From positions 1 to 64,000 of the forward strand of contig CAMAUV010000010.1 of NCBI GenBank assembly GCA_945861415.1: a stretch of 64,000 bases of DNA. The letters are read 5' to 3'. Positions 17,641-26,203 of the stretch are shown here, piece by piece; the stretch's first letter is position 1; every line of letters begins with the position of its first letter. The position numbers and the translations under genes are program-made. The notes below the pieces were generated by a model. That model saw only the letters and a list, made by a program, of their open reading frames with translations. It was not told where the DNA came from and ran no database searches. Source of the stretch: Akkermansia muciniphila (GTDB taxonomy: Bacteria; Verrucomicrobiota; Verrucomicrobiia; Verrucomicrobiales; V1-33).

Positions 17641-18128
17641 AAACGAAACTCACAGCCCTGCTGCTCTTCATCACCATCGCCCTCAGCTTCGGCCACGGTG
17701 GCGTCGAACTCGGTCCCAACAAAGGCCGCATCCTTGAATTCAGTAAAAATGAAACCATGCACGGCGAGGTGACGCTGAAGGACGGCAAATTCCACATCGC
17801 TGTGCTGGACAAAGACATGAAAACCGTGGCCGTGGCGGATCAGGTGCTCAATGCCACCGGCGGCCCGCAGAGCAAGCAGGCCAAACTGGAAGTGACCAAA
17901 GCCGCTGACGGATTCACTGTCCCGTTAATAAAGGACAGCGAGTGGCTCATCGTCCAATTCAAGGAAACGGCCAAACGCAAAGCCATCACCGCCCGCCTCC
18001 ATTTTGACACCGGCGAATGTGAAGGCTGCAAGAAGGCCGAGTGGCTCTGCGAGTGCAAAGAAGAGCCTAAGAAAGAGGAGGCGAAGAAACCCGCTGCTAC
18101 AAAAAATAATAATCGCCCGCACGGATGA
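17637..18128 (+). CDS. Exported Cys-cluster protein of the metal efflux operon
   Basis: A 163-residue protein with signal peptide (residues 1-20), a beta-rich domain of about 100 residues, and a C-terminal cluster CEGCKKAEWLCEC followed by a Lys/Glu-rich tail ending in RPHG. Four Cys within 13 residues suggest a metal site. The ATG overlaps the pump's TGA by four bases, so it is the last gene of the efflux operon. Possible roles are a metal chaperone or periplasmic buffer for the pump. No family is recognised; the function is inferred from context. Confidence 0.65.
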   Translation: MKTKLTALLLFITIALSFGHGGVELGPNKGRILEFSKNETMHGEVTLKDGKFHIAVLDKDMKTVAVADQVLNATGGPQSKQAKLEVTKAADGFTVPLIKDSEWLIVQFKETAKRKAITARLHFDTGECEGCKKAEWLCECKEEPKKEEAKKPAATKNNNRPHG

Positions 18129-18277
18129 TCGCCACAGTTATGGGTAGGAACCGCAGGGTTTCAGCCCGCCGTGCTTTGGCGAAAACTTCGGAGCAAGGCC
18201 GACCGAGGTACACTTCGCTCGCATCCCGGCGTGTTTTGCCCCGTTGTTGAATACGCAAAGCAGTTTCACTTTGACTC

Positions 18278-19588
18278 ATGGAACCGCTTCACATTCTCAG
18301 TCTCGCCCTCGTCACCGCCTGTCTTGCGGGGGTGAACCTTTACCTTGTCACCTTCCTTGCCGGTCTGGCTGGCAGGATCGGCTGGCTGCCTCTGGAGGGA
18401 GAGCATGCGGTGATCGGCGTGTTGGCGCATCCCGCAGTGATGACAGTGGCGGCCCTGCTGTATTTATTGGAAGCCATCGTGGATAAAATCCCCGCTGTGG
18501 ACAGCATTTGGGACGCCCTGCACACGGTGATTCGTCCTGCGGGTGCAGTCCTGCTTGCGCTGCACATCATGGGCAATGCTGATCCCGCGTATCAGGCGCT
18601 CGCCGGCATTCTCGCCGGACTTGCCGGACTCACCACACACTTGGCCAAAGCCGCCACCCGCCTCAGTATCAACAACAGCCCGGGGCCACTGGCCAATCTT
18701 ATCACCAGCCTCACGGAGGACATCCTTGTCTCCGGTTTATTCATTCTCACCGTCCACAAGCCCGTCACCGGGTTCATCATCTGTGTCGCCCTCGTGGTGT
18801 TGCTCTGGGCGCTCTTCCCGCGGATGTTCCGCACCGCCCGCGCCAGTCTGTTCCTGATGTGGAAGAAGGTTCGCTTGCCCGCCGGGGCGCTGTCGGAAAA
18901 AGTAAAGCTCGGCTCCCGGCTCAGCGCCGAGCAGGACATGCTCATGCATGGCCAGTTTAGCGGACCCTGCACCGTGGCATGGGCCGCACGTTGTGTGACC
19001 GGACGCTGCCGCGAATTTCCCGCCCTCAAAGCCAATACCTTTGGCCACCTCGTTAGTGTCAAGGAACACCCCGGAGCCCTGCTTTTCCTCGGCCGGCGCT
19101 GGTTCCAGCACATGACGGTGAAACTCCCTCTCACCGGGTGCGAGGCGCACCACGAAGGCGACTACCTTAGCGAAAATCTCGACATCTACAGCAAAGCAGA
19201 CCGTCGCCACGCCGTTCTTCGCTTCACCCGCGCCGAAGTCGCCCTCGCTGCCCGTCTCGAGGAGGAGCTGCACGGCCAGAGCAAGCGTGCCGCCAAATCC
19301 GCCACGGAAGAAACCAAAGCTCCCGCCGCCTCCCCGGACCAAACGCCAGCCATAAAGCCCATCGCCGCCCCCATAGCCTTGACCATCGAACCGGCCCAAC
19401 CGCTCTTCACCGAGAGTCCGCTGGCTCGCGAGACTCCGACTGCACCCGCAACCGCCCCTTCCGTGGAGTCTATTACTCCGTTCCCTCCCGACATGGAATC
19501 CGCCAGCGAACCTCCCTCAACGGAACCCACGGCCGCCATCGCCGAAGTCGCGCCAATGCCGGTGGTAAAGGAAGCCACCAGTAATTGA
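18278..19588 (+). CDS. DUF4126 membrane protein with Pro/Ala-rich tail
   Basis: A 436-residue protein. The first 200 residues hold about five hydrophobic segments with the DUF4126 pattern (ACLAGVNLYLVTFLAGLAGR, SINNSPGPLANLITSLTED). A soluble domain of about 130 residues with a few Cys follows. The last 110 residues are a low-complexity Pro/Ala/Thr/Glu tail. DUF4126 proteins have no established function. It follows the efflux operon after 150 bases, a gap that looks like a degenerate intergenic repeat, so it may have its own promoter. Confidence 0.7.
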   Translation: MEPLHILSLALVTACLAGVNLYLVTFLAGLAGRIGWLPLEGEHAVIGVLAHPAVMTVAALLYLLEAIVDKIPAVDSIWDALHTVIRPAGAVLLALHIMGNADPAYQALAGILAGLAGLTTHLAKAATRLSINNSPGPLANLITSLTEDILVSGLFILTVHKPVTGFIICVALVVLLWALFPRMFRTARASLFLMWKKVRLPAGALSEKVKLGSRLSAEQDMLMHGQFSGPCTVAWAARCVTGRCREFPALKANTFGHLVSVKEHPGALLFLGRRWFQHMTVKLPLTGCEAHHEGDYLSENLDIYSKADRRHAVLRFTRAEVALAARLEEELHGQSKRAAKSATEETKAPAASPDQTPAIKPIAAPIALTIEPAQPLFTESPLARETPTAPATAPSVESITPFPPDMESASEPPSTEPTAAIAEVAPMPVVKEATSN

Positions 19589-19652
19589 GGGTCGTTTTTG
19601 TAGAGGCGGCTCGTTTCCGGCAAGGTCTGCCTAACTTGGGCTAAGCCATTGA

Positions 19653-19850
19653 CTAAAGTTCCACCGCCTTCAGGCCCGGGCAGCCCGCCAGAATCTCCGC
19701 CTCCGTCATGCCGCTACCGAGCAAATCCCGCAGCATCTCGACCGGATACCGCAGCCCGCGGAAGGGAGGATTCCCACTACAGGTGTCGGGCGAAGTGGTG
19801 ATGCACAGGCAGCGGTCTTTGCCTAATGCCCGCGCTGCCCCGCATCACTG
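19653..19850 (-). pseudogene. DUF433-type antitoxin-like remnant
   Basis: On the minus strand the frame ending at TAG 19653-19655 reads SPDTCSGNPPFRGLRYPVEM and then LLGSGMTEAEILAGCPGLK. This is the characteristic DUF433 core (a G-x-P-x-x-x-G-x-R-x-P turn, then a winged-helix tail with a PGL motif). In this frame a stop lies shortly upstream and I find no good start codon, so the gene is probably truncated. DUF433 proteins are often found beside toxin genes (VapB-like); no partner is visible. Confidence 0.55.
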
Positions 19851-20064
19851 GAGCCGAGACGGTTAATTTATCACAGAGTGTGCGCTGGACCTTCGCCCGG
19901 CAGCGCGGGTAGTCACATCGTACCCGTAAGAGACGGCAGTATCGCCTCATTTTCCTTTCCGAATCAAAAGCCCCTCGTCCACGAAACCCTGCGCAGCCTC
20001 ATCCGCTATGCAGACCCGGCGGCGGAGTTTTGTAGATTACTCTGAAACAGAGTTGTCGTCATTC

Positions 20065-20368
20065 TTACTGGGGCCGTCCTAGTTTGGATCTTCTCCAGCG
20101 TTTGGACCACCAACGCGTCGGCCACAGCATAGTTGCCGATGTTACTCCAATAGCTATGGGCAACCCTTTGCCGGATGGATCACGACCCGCAAGGAACAAG
20201 TAGTAGGCTGCAACCCCCCCAAGTGGCTCCAAAAACGAATAACATACAGAGAAGTAAAATACCTAGCCCCCTAAATTCCCGGTTCAGATATCCAATCTGA
20301 TACCCAGATAATGAACAGAATGCGAATGTGATAAGAAAAGCACCTACACTCGCAAGGGCTCTAGCAAT
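20065..20368 (-). pseudogene. Frameshifted small membrane protein
   Basis: On the minus strand a frame from about 20368 reads ARALASVGAFLITFAFC and then LGILLLCMLFVFGATW, two hydrophobic helices. At the seven-C run 20214-20220 (seven G on this strand) the frame must shift; it then continues VAAYYLFLAGRDPSGKGLPI to a basic end and TAA at 20065-20067. No ATG is seen; an ATT preceded by AGGA could be the start. The joined protein would have about 100 residues. It follows trpB on the same strand. Either a decayed gene or a homopolymer error. The rest of 19850-20391 shows nothing else. Confidence 0.5.
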
Positions 20369-20391
20369 GCTGTTCCTTTATTGGGGAGAGT

Positions 20392-21603
20392 TTAAAACTT
20401 CAAATCCTCTTTAAAGATATGCCGCGCCGCTTCGGCAACGTCTTTGTCACCGCGGCCGGATAGGTTGGCGATGATGATTTGGTCTTTGCTTAAGGTCGGT
20501 GCGAGTTTTTTGACCTCGGCTAAACCGTGGGCGGTTTCGAGGGCGGGGATGATACCTTCGATGCGGGCGAGTGTCTGGAAGGCGTCGAGGGCTTCGGCAT
20601 CGGTGGCGTAAGTGTATTGAATGCGGCCTTCGGACATGTAGTAAGCATGCTCGGGGCCGACGGCTGCGTAGTCGAGGCCGGCGCTGACGCTGTGGGTGAG
20701 CTGGATCTGACCGTCGCGGTCGGCGAGGAGCATGGTTTTGGTGCCCTGGAGGACGCCGAGTTTGCCGCCCTGGAAGCGGGCGGCGTGTTTGCCTTCGCTG
20801 ATGCCTTCGCCGCCGGCTTCGACGCCGGTCATTTTAACGGAGGCGTCTTCAAGAAAGGTATGGAAGAGGCCTATGGCATTGCTGCCGCCGCCAACGCAGG
20901 CGACAAGGTGATCCGGCAGGCGGCCTTCGCGGGCGATGATTTGCTCACGGGCTTCCACGCCGATGATGCGGTGGAAGTCGCGCACGATCATGGGGAACGG
21001 GTGGCTGCCGAGTGCGCTGCCGAGGATGTAGTGGGTGCTACGCACGTTGGTGACCCAGTCGCGCATGGCTTCGTTGACGGCCTCCTTGAGCGTGGCCTGA
21101 CCGGCGGTGACGGCGCGGACTTCCGCTCCGAGGAATCTCATGCGGGCGACATTCAGGGCCTGCCGGCGCATGTCCTCAGCACCCATGTAGATGACACAGT
21201 CGCACCCAAAGCGCGCGGCCACAGTGGCGGTGGCCACGCCGTGCTGGCCGGCTCCGGTTTCGGCGATGATCCGCTTCTTGCCGAGTCGCATAGCGAGGAG
21301 AATCTGGCCAAGGGCATTGTTGATCTTGTGGGCGCCGGTGTGAAGCAGGTCTTCGCGCTTCAGATAAATGCGTGCGCCGCCAAGAATCTCGCTCCAGCGC
21401 TCGGCGTGATACAGCGGAGTAGGGCGGCCGACGTATTCCTTGAGCAGGCGGTTCAGTTCGGCATGGAAGGCTGGGTCGACTTTGGCGCGCTCGTATTCCG
21501 CGGCGAGTTCGCGCAAGGCATACATCAGCGTCTCCGGAACGAACATGCCGCCGAAAGCGCCGAAGTGACCGTGAGAGTCTGGTAGAGAGGTAGGAGAAAT
21601 CAT
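20392..21603 (-). CDS. trpB: Tryptophan synthase beta chain
   Basis: A 403-residue PLP enzyme joining indole and serine to tryptophan. It has [14 protein letters not shown] at the N-terminus, the PLP lysine in [13 protein letters not shown] (Lys93), and the phosphate-binding GGGSNAIG. Full length for the TrpB1 type. trpA and the rest of the pathway are not adjacent: upstream is an unknown gene and downstream a broken small membrane protein. Start at 21603 gives [15 protein letters not shown], the usual N-terminus. Confidence 0.95.
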   Translation of the reverse strand: MISPTSLPDSHGHFGAFGGMFVPETLMYALRELAAEYERAKVDPAFHAELNRLLKEYVGRPTPLYHAERWSEILGGARIYLKREDLLHTGAHKINNALGQILLAMRLGKKRIIAETGAGQHGVATATVAARFGCDCVIYMGAEDMRRQALNVARMRFLGAEVRAVTAGQATLKEAVNEAMRDWVTNVRSTHYILGSALGSHPFPMIVRDFHRIIGVEAREQIIAREGRLPDHLVACVGGGSNAIGLFHTFLEDASVKMTGVEAGGEGISEGKHAARFQGGKLGVLQGTKTMLLADRDGQIQLTHSVSAGLDYAAVGPEHAYYMSEGRIQYTYATDAEALDAFQTLARIEGIIPALETAHGLAEVKKLAPTLSKDQIIIANLSGRGDKDVAEAARHIFKEDLKF

Positions 21604-21645
21604 GGAAGTGACGAAACTTGAATATTGATCGGCGAAAAGCGGGGC

Positions 21646-22173
21646 TCAATCCAGAAGCCCGCGGCGTTTCCAGTCGAAGCGGTTAATTTCGAAGCTCTTG
21701 GCGATCATGTCTGCATGGAATTTCACTAGGGAGACGTCCCACGCGTCGTCCACGCCCTGGAGCACGACGGTCATGGGGCTGCCGGAATCGCGCACGCTCT
21801 TAACAACGCGGGCGCTGACGTTGGCGAGGGAATCCGTGATGAGTTCCTCTGTGACGTCGCTCTTTTTAAGAGTGAAGCCGTAGCGCAGGATATTAATGCG
21901 TGAGAGCCGCTTTTTGAGCCACTCAAATAACGCGCTGGCCTGCTCGCTGAAGCCTTCCAGCTCCATATTGTCGCTGATCTCCGGCTTGAGGACGAGCGGG
22001 CGCTCCGCGGTGATCTTGCCGGTTCGCACCCGGACTTTGTTAACATCGTCCATGAGTTCCGACACGAGATGAAACACGAAAGCCGTGGTGCCGAAGGTAT
22101 CGATGCGGCGGTCTGGCTCGTGTAGGATTTCAGTCGATTGGAGAGCGAACTGGATGTCGTCGTCGGAATACAT
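21646..22173 (-). CDS. Conserved hypothetical protein
   Basis: From the Met at 22173 (MYSDDDIQFALQSTEIL) the protein has 175 residues, soluble, with alternating helices and strands and no signal peptide. An in-frame extension to 22275 looks non-coding. I do not recognise a domain. Conserved-looking elements are DTFGTTAFVFHLVSELMDDV and VVLQGVDDAWDVSLVKF. It is encoded 42 bases upstream of trpB on the same strand, so co-transcription is likely. Confidence 0.55.
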   Translation of the reverse strand: MYSDDDIQFALQSTEILHEPDRRIDTFGTTAFVFHLVSELMDDVNKVRVRTGKITAERPLVLKPEISDNMELEGFSEQASALFEWLKKRLSRINILRYGFTLKKSDVTEELITDSLANVSARVVKSVRDSGSPMTVVLQGVDDAWDVSLVKFHADMIAKSFEINRFDWKRRGLLD

Positions 22174-22321
22174 GTAGGATTGAGTAGCGAGAGTCCGGCG
22201 AAAGGAGGCTGTCACAAGTCGAAAAATGCAACGCCCGGCGGCGCTTTTGGGGCGCGTGAGAAATGCGGCAGACATTTTGCTTTTCTGGAAACTGCCCGTA
22301 TGACTACGCCGTTACATCTTT

Positions 22322-22927
22322 GTGCTACCCTTTCCGGAAATCGAAAAAATCGCCGAGCCCCCCCCGCCTTTGGTGGAGCCGGGGACGCCGTGGGATTGGT
22401 GGGTGGCCGTGATTGCTCTAGGGCTTGTGCTTTTGGGACTGTTTATCTGGCTTGGGGCGGCCCTTTGGCGCCGGTGGTCCCTTCCGGGAGTTCCGGCGGG
22501 GCCGGAAAAGTTGGCCATGCGTGAACTGAAGTTGCTGCGCAGGAAGGCTGCAGGCATGGTTCCGGCGGATTTTGCCACGGCTCTCTCGGGAATAGTTCGC
22601 GAACTGCTGCAGCGTCGCATGGGGCTTTTACCGAATTCTACCACTCCGGAATTACTGGGCCGGGCGCATTCCCCGGGCGCAGTGCCGCCGCCGCCCCTAG
22701 CGACCGTTTTCGCTGGAGTGCTGGAAACCTGCGATACCATGAAATTCGGGGGTGCTGCCGCTTCGGACCGCGCGGCTTTGCTCACGGAAGCGGAGACAGC
22801 CGTCCGCTCCATCAAACAAACGTTGTCCTCACCGCCGGTGGTGGTGCTCTTGCCGTCTTCCTCACCGCCACCAACTCTGGCTGCCCCTCTGCCGGCTAAC
22901 CTTTCCCCGCATGAGCCCGCTGTTTAA
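22322..22927 (+). CDS. DUF4381-like membrane protein (Bat operon)
   Basis: A 201-residue protein with one membrane helix near residues 27-48 (WVAVIALGLVLLGLFIWLG). A cytoplasmic helical domain follows (MRELKLLRRKAAGMVPADFA, then a VRELLQRRMGL element), ending in a Pro/Ser-rich tail. This is the DUF4381 pattern, a regular neighbour of BatA/BatB genes. The only start in frame is a GTG at 22322. The end overlaps the BatA start by 17 bases. It probably helps assemble or anchor the VWA complex. Confidence 0.7.
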   Translation: MLPFPEIEKIAEPPPPLVEPGTPWDWWVAVIALGLVLLGLFIWLGAALWRRWSLPGVPAGPEKLAMRELKLLRRKAAGMVPADFATALSGIVRELLQRRMGLLPNSTTPELLGRAHSPGAVPPPPLATVFAGVLETCDTMKFGGAAASDRAALLTEAETAVRSIKQTLSSPPVVVLLPSSSPPPTLAAPLPANLSPHEPAV

Positions 22928-23951
22928 GGATATCCGATTTCAGAATGAATGGTGGTTTCTGGTGCTGCTGCTCATCCCGCTGCTGGCGTGGCTGCGCAGC
23001 GCCGCGGGCCGCAGGGCGGCTATTCAGTTTGGTTCACTCCGCCTGCTGGCAGGTCTGGGCAAAAGCTCACGCAGTGCTGCGGGGGCAGTCTGGATGACGC
23101 TGCTTTTTCTCACCATCGCCGGAGCGGCGGTGGCGCTATCGAGACCCCAGCGCATTACCGTGGAGGAGCACACGGACGAGACGGGCGTCGAGATTTTCTT
23201 CAACCTCGACCTCTCTCTCTCCATGTCCATCCGGGACATGTATTATGACAAGCCTGACGGAGGACGACAGACAGTGAACCGGCTCACGGTGTTAAAGAAC
23301 GTGGTGCGCAACTTCATCCGCGGGCGGCAGGCGGACCGCATCGGCTTTGTGGTGTTCAGCGGCCGTCCTTATATGGCCTCGCCGCTCACGCTTGATAAGA
23401 GCTGGCTGGAGGAAAAGCTGGAAGACATTGCCTTCAACCAGACAGCGGAAATGGGCACGGCAATCGGCAGTTCCATCGCCACGGCGGCTACGCGGCTGCA
23501 CGGACGTCAGACGAAGAGCAAAATTATCATTCTAATTACTGATGGGGCCAACAACTCCGGCAAACTCTCGCCCGTGGAGGCTGCCAAGGATGCCGCCAAG
23601 CTGGGCGTGCGTATATACGCCGTGGCCATCGGCACCGAAGGCTACCATGAGGTGCCGGAGTTGCTTAAGATGAACGGGGGCTACGGCACCGCGAACACCA
23701 TCCGCCAAGAGTATGACGAAGGCACCCTTAAAGAGGTGGCGAGCCTGACCAATGGCCGGTTTTATCAGGCCCGCGATACCCGGAGCATGGAGAAAATTTT
23801 CGCCGAAATCGACCAGCTGGAAAAGACAAAGCTGGACGTGCGGCGCACAACTAAGGTGGAGGAACTTTTCCACTGGCCGCTGTGGCTGACCGTAATCAGC
23901 GCCGCATTCACTTTTCTTCTGCATCAGACCTTTCTGCGCCGCTACCCATGA
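22911..23951 (+). CDS. batA: BatA-like VWA membrane protein
   Basis: A 346-residue protein with two N-terminal membrane helices (WWFLVLLLIPLLAWL; WMTLLFLTIAGAAVAL), a von Willebrand factor A domain and a C-terminal helix. The MIDAS metal site is intact: D100-L-S102-L-S104, with ILITDGANNSG further on. Start set at ATG 22911 (MSPLFKDIRF), which overlaps the DUF4381 gene; codons upstream are a different frame of that gene. BatA proteins sit in the inner membrane and are tied to oxidative-stress tolerance and envelope integrity in other bacteria. Confidence 0.85.
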   Translation: MSPLFKDIRFQNEWWFLVLLLIPLLAWLRSAAGRRAAIQFGSLRLLAGLGKSSRSAAGAVWMTLLFLTIAGAAVALSRPQRITVEEHTDETGVEIFFNLDLSLSMSIRDMYYDKPDGGRQTVNRLTVLKNVVRNFIRGRQADRIGFVVFSGRPYMASPLTLDKSWLEEKLEDIAFNQTAEMGTAIGSSIATAATRLHGRQTKSKIIILITDGANNSGKLSPVEAAKDAAKLGVRIYAVAIGTEGYHEVPELLKMNGGYGTANTIRQEYDEGTLKEVASLTNGRFYQARDTRSMEKIFAEIDQLEKTKLDVRRTTKVEELFHWPLWLTVISAAFTFLLHQTFLRRYP

Positions 23952-26197
23952 GCCTGAATTTCCAAAACCTCGCCGCCTTCTGGCTGCTGCTCCTCATCCC
24001 GGTCCTCCTGGGACTAAAGCTGTGGGGCGATGCCCGCGCGCGGCGCAGCGTGGAGCGGCTGGCTAGTCCCCGCCTCATCTCTTCGTTGCTCACGGGGCGC
24101 CCCGGTCGGCTGGGCTGGGTGGCCTTTACGCTTGAGGCGCTCGCATTTATTCTCCTCGCTGCTGCTCTGGCCCGCCCGCAGTATGGCGTCATCATGGAGG
24201 AAAGCGAGGGCCGCGGGCGCAACATAATCATCGCGATTGATACGTCAAAGTCGATGCTGGCCAACGACCTCGCCCCGAACCGGCTGGAGCGTGCCAAGCT
24301 CGCTGCCGAAGATCTCGTCAAAAATCTCCGCGGTGACCGCATTGGCCTTATGCCCTTTGCCGGTGCTGCCTACATGTTTGCCCCGCTCACCCTAGATGCG
24401 GACGGGGTGCTTGACTGCATTCACAGCATCGACACGGAAATCATTCCCCATGAGGGCTCCAACCTTTCCGCCGCTATTGAGCATGGGATCACTACGTTCG
24501 AAAAGGCAAATGTCACCGGTCAGCGAGCCATGGTGGTGTTCAGCGACGGCGAAGAGTTGCAAGGCCGCGCTCTTGAAGCGGCCCGGAAGGCGCGGGATGC
24601 CCGCATTTCTCTCATCTGCGTGGGCGCTGGCACCCCGCAGGGTGCCATCATCATGGATCCCAACCAGTCCGGGGGATATTTTCGCGACCGCGACGGCAAA
24701 GTGGTCCATTCGAAGCTGCAAAAGGATGCCCTCGAAGCCATGGCGCGGATCACCGACGGGCTTTATCTAACACTCGACAGCAAAGGCGTAAGCAGCGCTA
24801 GGCTTGAAGTCATTCTCCAAAAACTCCAACGCTCTGAAACCAAAATGAAAGTTACGGAAACTGCCATCGAACGCTACCGCTGGCCGCTTTGCGGTGGGCT
24901 CATCAGTCTCCTCGCCGCCTTTGCCTGCGGTGTCACGCGCCGTCACATCGCCGCGCGTGCCTTGCCGGTGGCGTTGGCGGGACTCGGCGTGCTGCTTAGC
25001 ATTCGTGCCCCGGCACAGGCTCAGGGTGAAACTCCGCCCGCTGCCGCTCTGGCGGTTGAGGAACCACTGCTCCCGCCCCCTGTTCTGGACGGCAAGGACG
25101 GTGGCGAGGGGGAAAAAGCACCTGAAACTCCGCCCGTTGCCGCTCCGACTCCGGCCGAAAAACCGCTGGTCCCCGGCGACGCGTGGGTTTTCTACGCCAA
25201 CGGCGACTGGCGGAATGCGACCTATAACTTCTCTCGCGAGATCACCGATCTCAGCAAGCGCCGCCTCAAGTCCCGGTATGAAGAAGAACTGGATGCCCTC
25301 CAATTGGCCCGCGGTGCCGCGGCTTTTAAAGACGGCGACTTTGATCAGGCCATCGATGCTTACGGTAGTGCGCTGGCTTCTGACGCCATGGTCGTTCGCC
25401 AGAAGGCCCATTATAATCTCGCCAACACCATCTATACCCGCGCCAAAACTGCTGAAATCCAGCGGGCTACAGAACTGACGAAAGCCAAAAAAAAGCGCGA
25501 CAAAAAGCGCTGGGAACTTTCGCTATCCTATCTCGATAAGACCATCCGCCAGTTGGAAAACAGCCTAGAGCACTACCAGGAGGCGCTGGCCCTCAACTTT
25601 GAGGATTCCGATGCCACAAAGAACCATGATCTCGTGGAGGAACTGATCAAAAAGCTGCGCGACATCCGCCAGCAAAAGGCTCAGCAGGGCCAAGGTAAGG
25701 GGGAGGGCCAAGGTAAATCGAAATCCAAAGGTCAGGGTGAAGGTGAAGGTGAAGGCGAAGGTGAAGGTGAAGGTGAAGGTGAAGGTGAAGGTGAAGGTGA
25801 AGGTGAAGGTGAAGGTGAAGGTGAAGGTGAAGGTGAAGGTGAAGGTGAAGGAAAGGACGGGGATAAAGGAAAGGACGGGGAGAAGGAAACTCTCAAAGAG
25901 GGTAGTGGCGGCGATGAATCGAACAAGGAAATGGAAGGCAAAGTCGGAGCTAAGGACGAGGGCAGCGAAGGAGACAAGGACGGCAGCGGCGGAGACAAGC
26001 CCGGCGGCAAAGACGGCGGCGGCGGCGAAGGAGATGAGAAAGAAGGCAAAGGAGGAGAAGGCGGTGAGGGTGGCGAAAAAATGGGCGGCGGCGCCGGCAG
26101 TCGCTCATTCAGAAATCTTCAACAAAACTCGGAGGAACTGCCCGTCCGCCCGCGCACTGCGGCGCGTCCGGACCGCCAACCCTCCCGAAACTGGTAA
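23948..26197 (+). CDS. batB: BatB-like VWA protein fused to TPR and Gly/Glu repeat
   Basis: A 749-residue fusion. Residues 1-330 are a BatB-type VWA protein with two N-terminal helices and MIDAS D98-T-S100-K-S102 plus VVFSDGEELQG. A third helix near residue 315-345 is followed by a Pro-rich linker and about 150 residues of TPR-like repeats (AAFKDGDFDQAIDAYGSALA). The last 170 residues are low complexity: a long run of alternating Gly and Glu, then Lys/Asp/Gly. The C-terminal half equals a BatC protein fused in frame. The ATG overlaps the batA stop (ATGA). It likely forms a complex with BatA. Confidence 0.85.
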   Translation: MSLNFQNLAAFWLLLLIPVLLGLKLWGDARARRSVERLASPRLISSLLTGRPGRLGWVAFTLEALAFILLAAALARPQYGVIMEESEGRGRNIIIAIDTSKSMLANDLAPNRLERAKLAAEDLVKNLRGDRIGLMPFAGAAYMFAPLTLDADGVLDCIHSIDTEIIPHEGSNLSAAIEHGITTFEKANVTGQRAMVVFSDGEELQGRALEAARKARDARISLICVGAGTPQGAIIMDPNQSGGYFRDRDGKVVHSKLQKDALEAMARITDGLYLTLDSKGVSSARLEVILQKLQRSETKMKVTETAIERYRWPLCGGLISLLAAFACGVTRRHIAARALPVALAGLGVLLSIRAPAQAQGETPPAAALAVEEPLLPPPVLDGKDGGEGEKAPETPPVAAPTPAEKPLVPGDAWVFYANGDWRNATYNFSREITDLSKRRLKSRYEEELDALQLARGAAAFKDGDFDQAIDAYGSALASDAMVVRQKAHYNLANTIYTRAKTAEIQRATELTKAKKKRDKKRWELSLSYLDKTIRQLENSLEHYQEALALNFEDSDATKNHDLVEELIKKLRDIRQQKAQQGQGKGEGQGKSKSKGQGEGEGEGEGEGEGEGEGEGEGEGEGEGEGEGEGEGEGEGKDGDKGKDGEKETLKEGSGGDESNKEMEGKVGAKDEGSEGDKDGSGGDKPGGKDGGGGEGDEKEGKGGEGGEGGEKMGGGAGSRSFRNLQQNSEELPVRPRTAARPDRQPSRNW
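25735..25853 (+). repeat. 6-bp microsatellite (GGTGAA)n in batB
   Basis: About 19-20 near-perfect copies of GGTGAA (one GGCGAA variant near 25755) encode an uninterrupted (Gly-Glu)n tract. The unit is a multiple of three, so slippage changes tract length without breaking the frame. Confidence 0.9.
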
Positions 26198-26203
26198 CTG
26201 CGT

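Noticed and set aside
20527..21585. Long plus-strand ORF opposite trpB
   Set aside because: Antisense shadow of a clear TrpB; Gly/Asp/Glu-rich text is typical of a shadow in GC-rich DNA.
25732..26049. Minus-strand Pro/Ser repeat ORF
   Set aside because: Complement of the Gly/Glu microsatellite in batB.
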